Assembly: GCA_002707655.1 (NCBI GenBank) | Contig: PANO01000037.1 | Span: 11,037 to 17,032 of the forward strand | Direction of reading: 5' to 3' | DNA length: 5,996 nt | DNA from: Deltaproteobacteria bacterium | GTDB taxonomy: Bacteria; SAR324; NAC60-12 | Part shown: positions 5,933 through 5,996 of the stretch, in pieces | How the letters are laid out: each line of letters begins with the position of its first letter | Numbering within the stretch: position 1 is the stretch's first letter | Notes under the pieces: generated by a model | What the model was told of the DNA's origin: nothing | What the model saw: the letters and a program-made list of their open reading frames with translations, nothing else | The model's database searches: none | Translations under genes and position numbers: made by a program

Positions 5933-5937
5933 AAGGA
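5933..5937 (+). promoter_or_regulatory. Ribosome binding site of the cysteine-synthase-like gene
   Basis: AAGGA ends four bases before the ATG at 5942, in the 31-base gap after the transporter stop. No promoter or terminator fits in that gap, which supports co-transcription. Confidence 0.55.
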
Positions 5938-5941
5938 TAAG

Positions 5942-5996
5942 ATGAAAAAGATTTCAAGAGGCACTTTGGATTTAATTGGGGACACTCCAATCCTGG
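5942..5996 (+). CDS. Cysteine synthase-like PLP enzyme, N-terminal fragment (runs off window)
   Basis: Only 18 residues are visible: MKKISRGTLDLIGDTPIL. The block LDLIGDTPIL matches the start of O-acetylserine sulfhydrylase and cystathionine beta-synthase type enzymes (LIGNTPLV/LIGDTPLV). These PLP enzymes add sulfide or another nucleophile to O-acetylserine or serine. The catalytic lysine lies beyond the window, so the exact enzyme cannot be told. It directly follows the MFS gene with its own Shine-Dalgarno site and is probably the next gene of that operon. Confidence 0.75.
   Translation, partial: MKKISRGTLDLIGDTPIL

Overview
The window is a piece of bacterial chromosome. GC is moderate to fairly high, roughly the mid to upper 50s percent by eye. 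Genes are tightly packed, and several have clear Shine-Dalgarno sites (AGGAG, AAAGGA, AAGGA). A MAPEG-like N-terminus, a DsrE-family protein, an HxlR regulator and a Rieske protein together fit a Gram-negative bacterium, but nothing here fixes the phylum. No RNA genes, insertion sequences, CRISPR arrays or phage genes are visible, and no gene-free stretch exceeds about 125 bases.

Left block (1-1896, + strand): the C-terminal quarter of a thiamine-diphosphate enzyme of the acetolactate synthase (AlsS-like) type, then a complete flavoprotein with the dihydrolipoamide dehydrogenase fold. Both redox cysteines of that flavoprotein are replaced (Gly41 and Ala46), although the C-terminal His/Glu dyad is kept. 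It therefore cannot use the family's usual dithiol chemistry.

Middle block (1971-4011, - strand): an HxlR-type winged-helix regulator whose stop codon overlaps the start of a 531-residue protein. That protein has an N-terminal Rieske [2Fe-2S] domain joined to a long, histidine-rich, apparently all-helical domain that I do not recognise. The pair looks like a translationally coupled operon.

Right block (4135-5996, + strand), divergent from the regulator: a cysteine-free DsrE-family protein, a 40-residue ORF that looks like the first membrane helix of a MAPEG protein cut short, a 12-TM major facilitator transporter, and the first 18 codons of a cysteine-synthase-like PLP enzyme. The control region between the divergent blocks (4012-4134) carries three copies of the heptamer TAGTTCA/TGAACTA. 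A 13-bp inverted repeat places an identical TTCACT -35 element in each of the two opposed promoters, so the HxlR protein probably controls both directions.

Reading the parts together (inference): middle and right blocks form a regulated detoxification or thiol/electrophile-response locus (redox-sensing regulator, Rieske protein, DsrE-like protein, efflux pump, cysteine-synthase-like enzyme). The left block is a separate central-carbon pair that meets it tail to tail.
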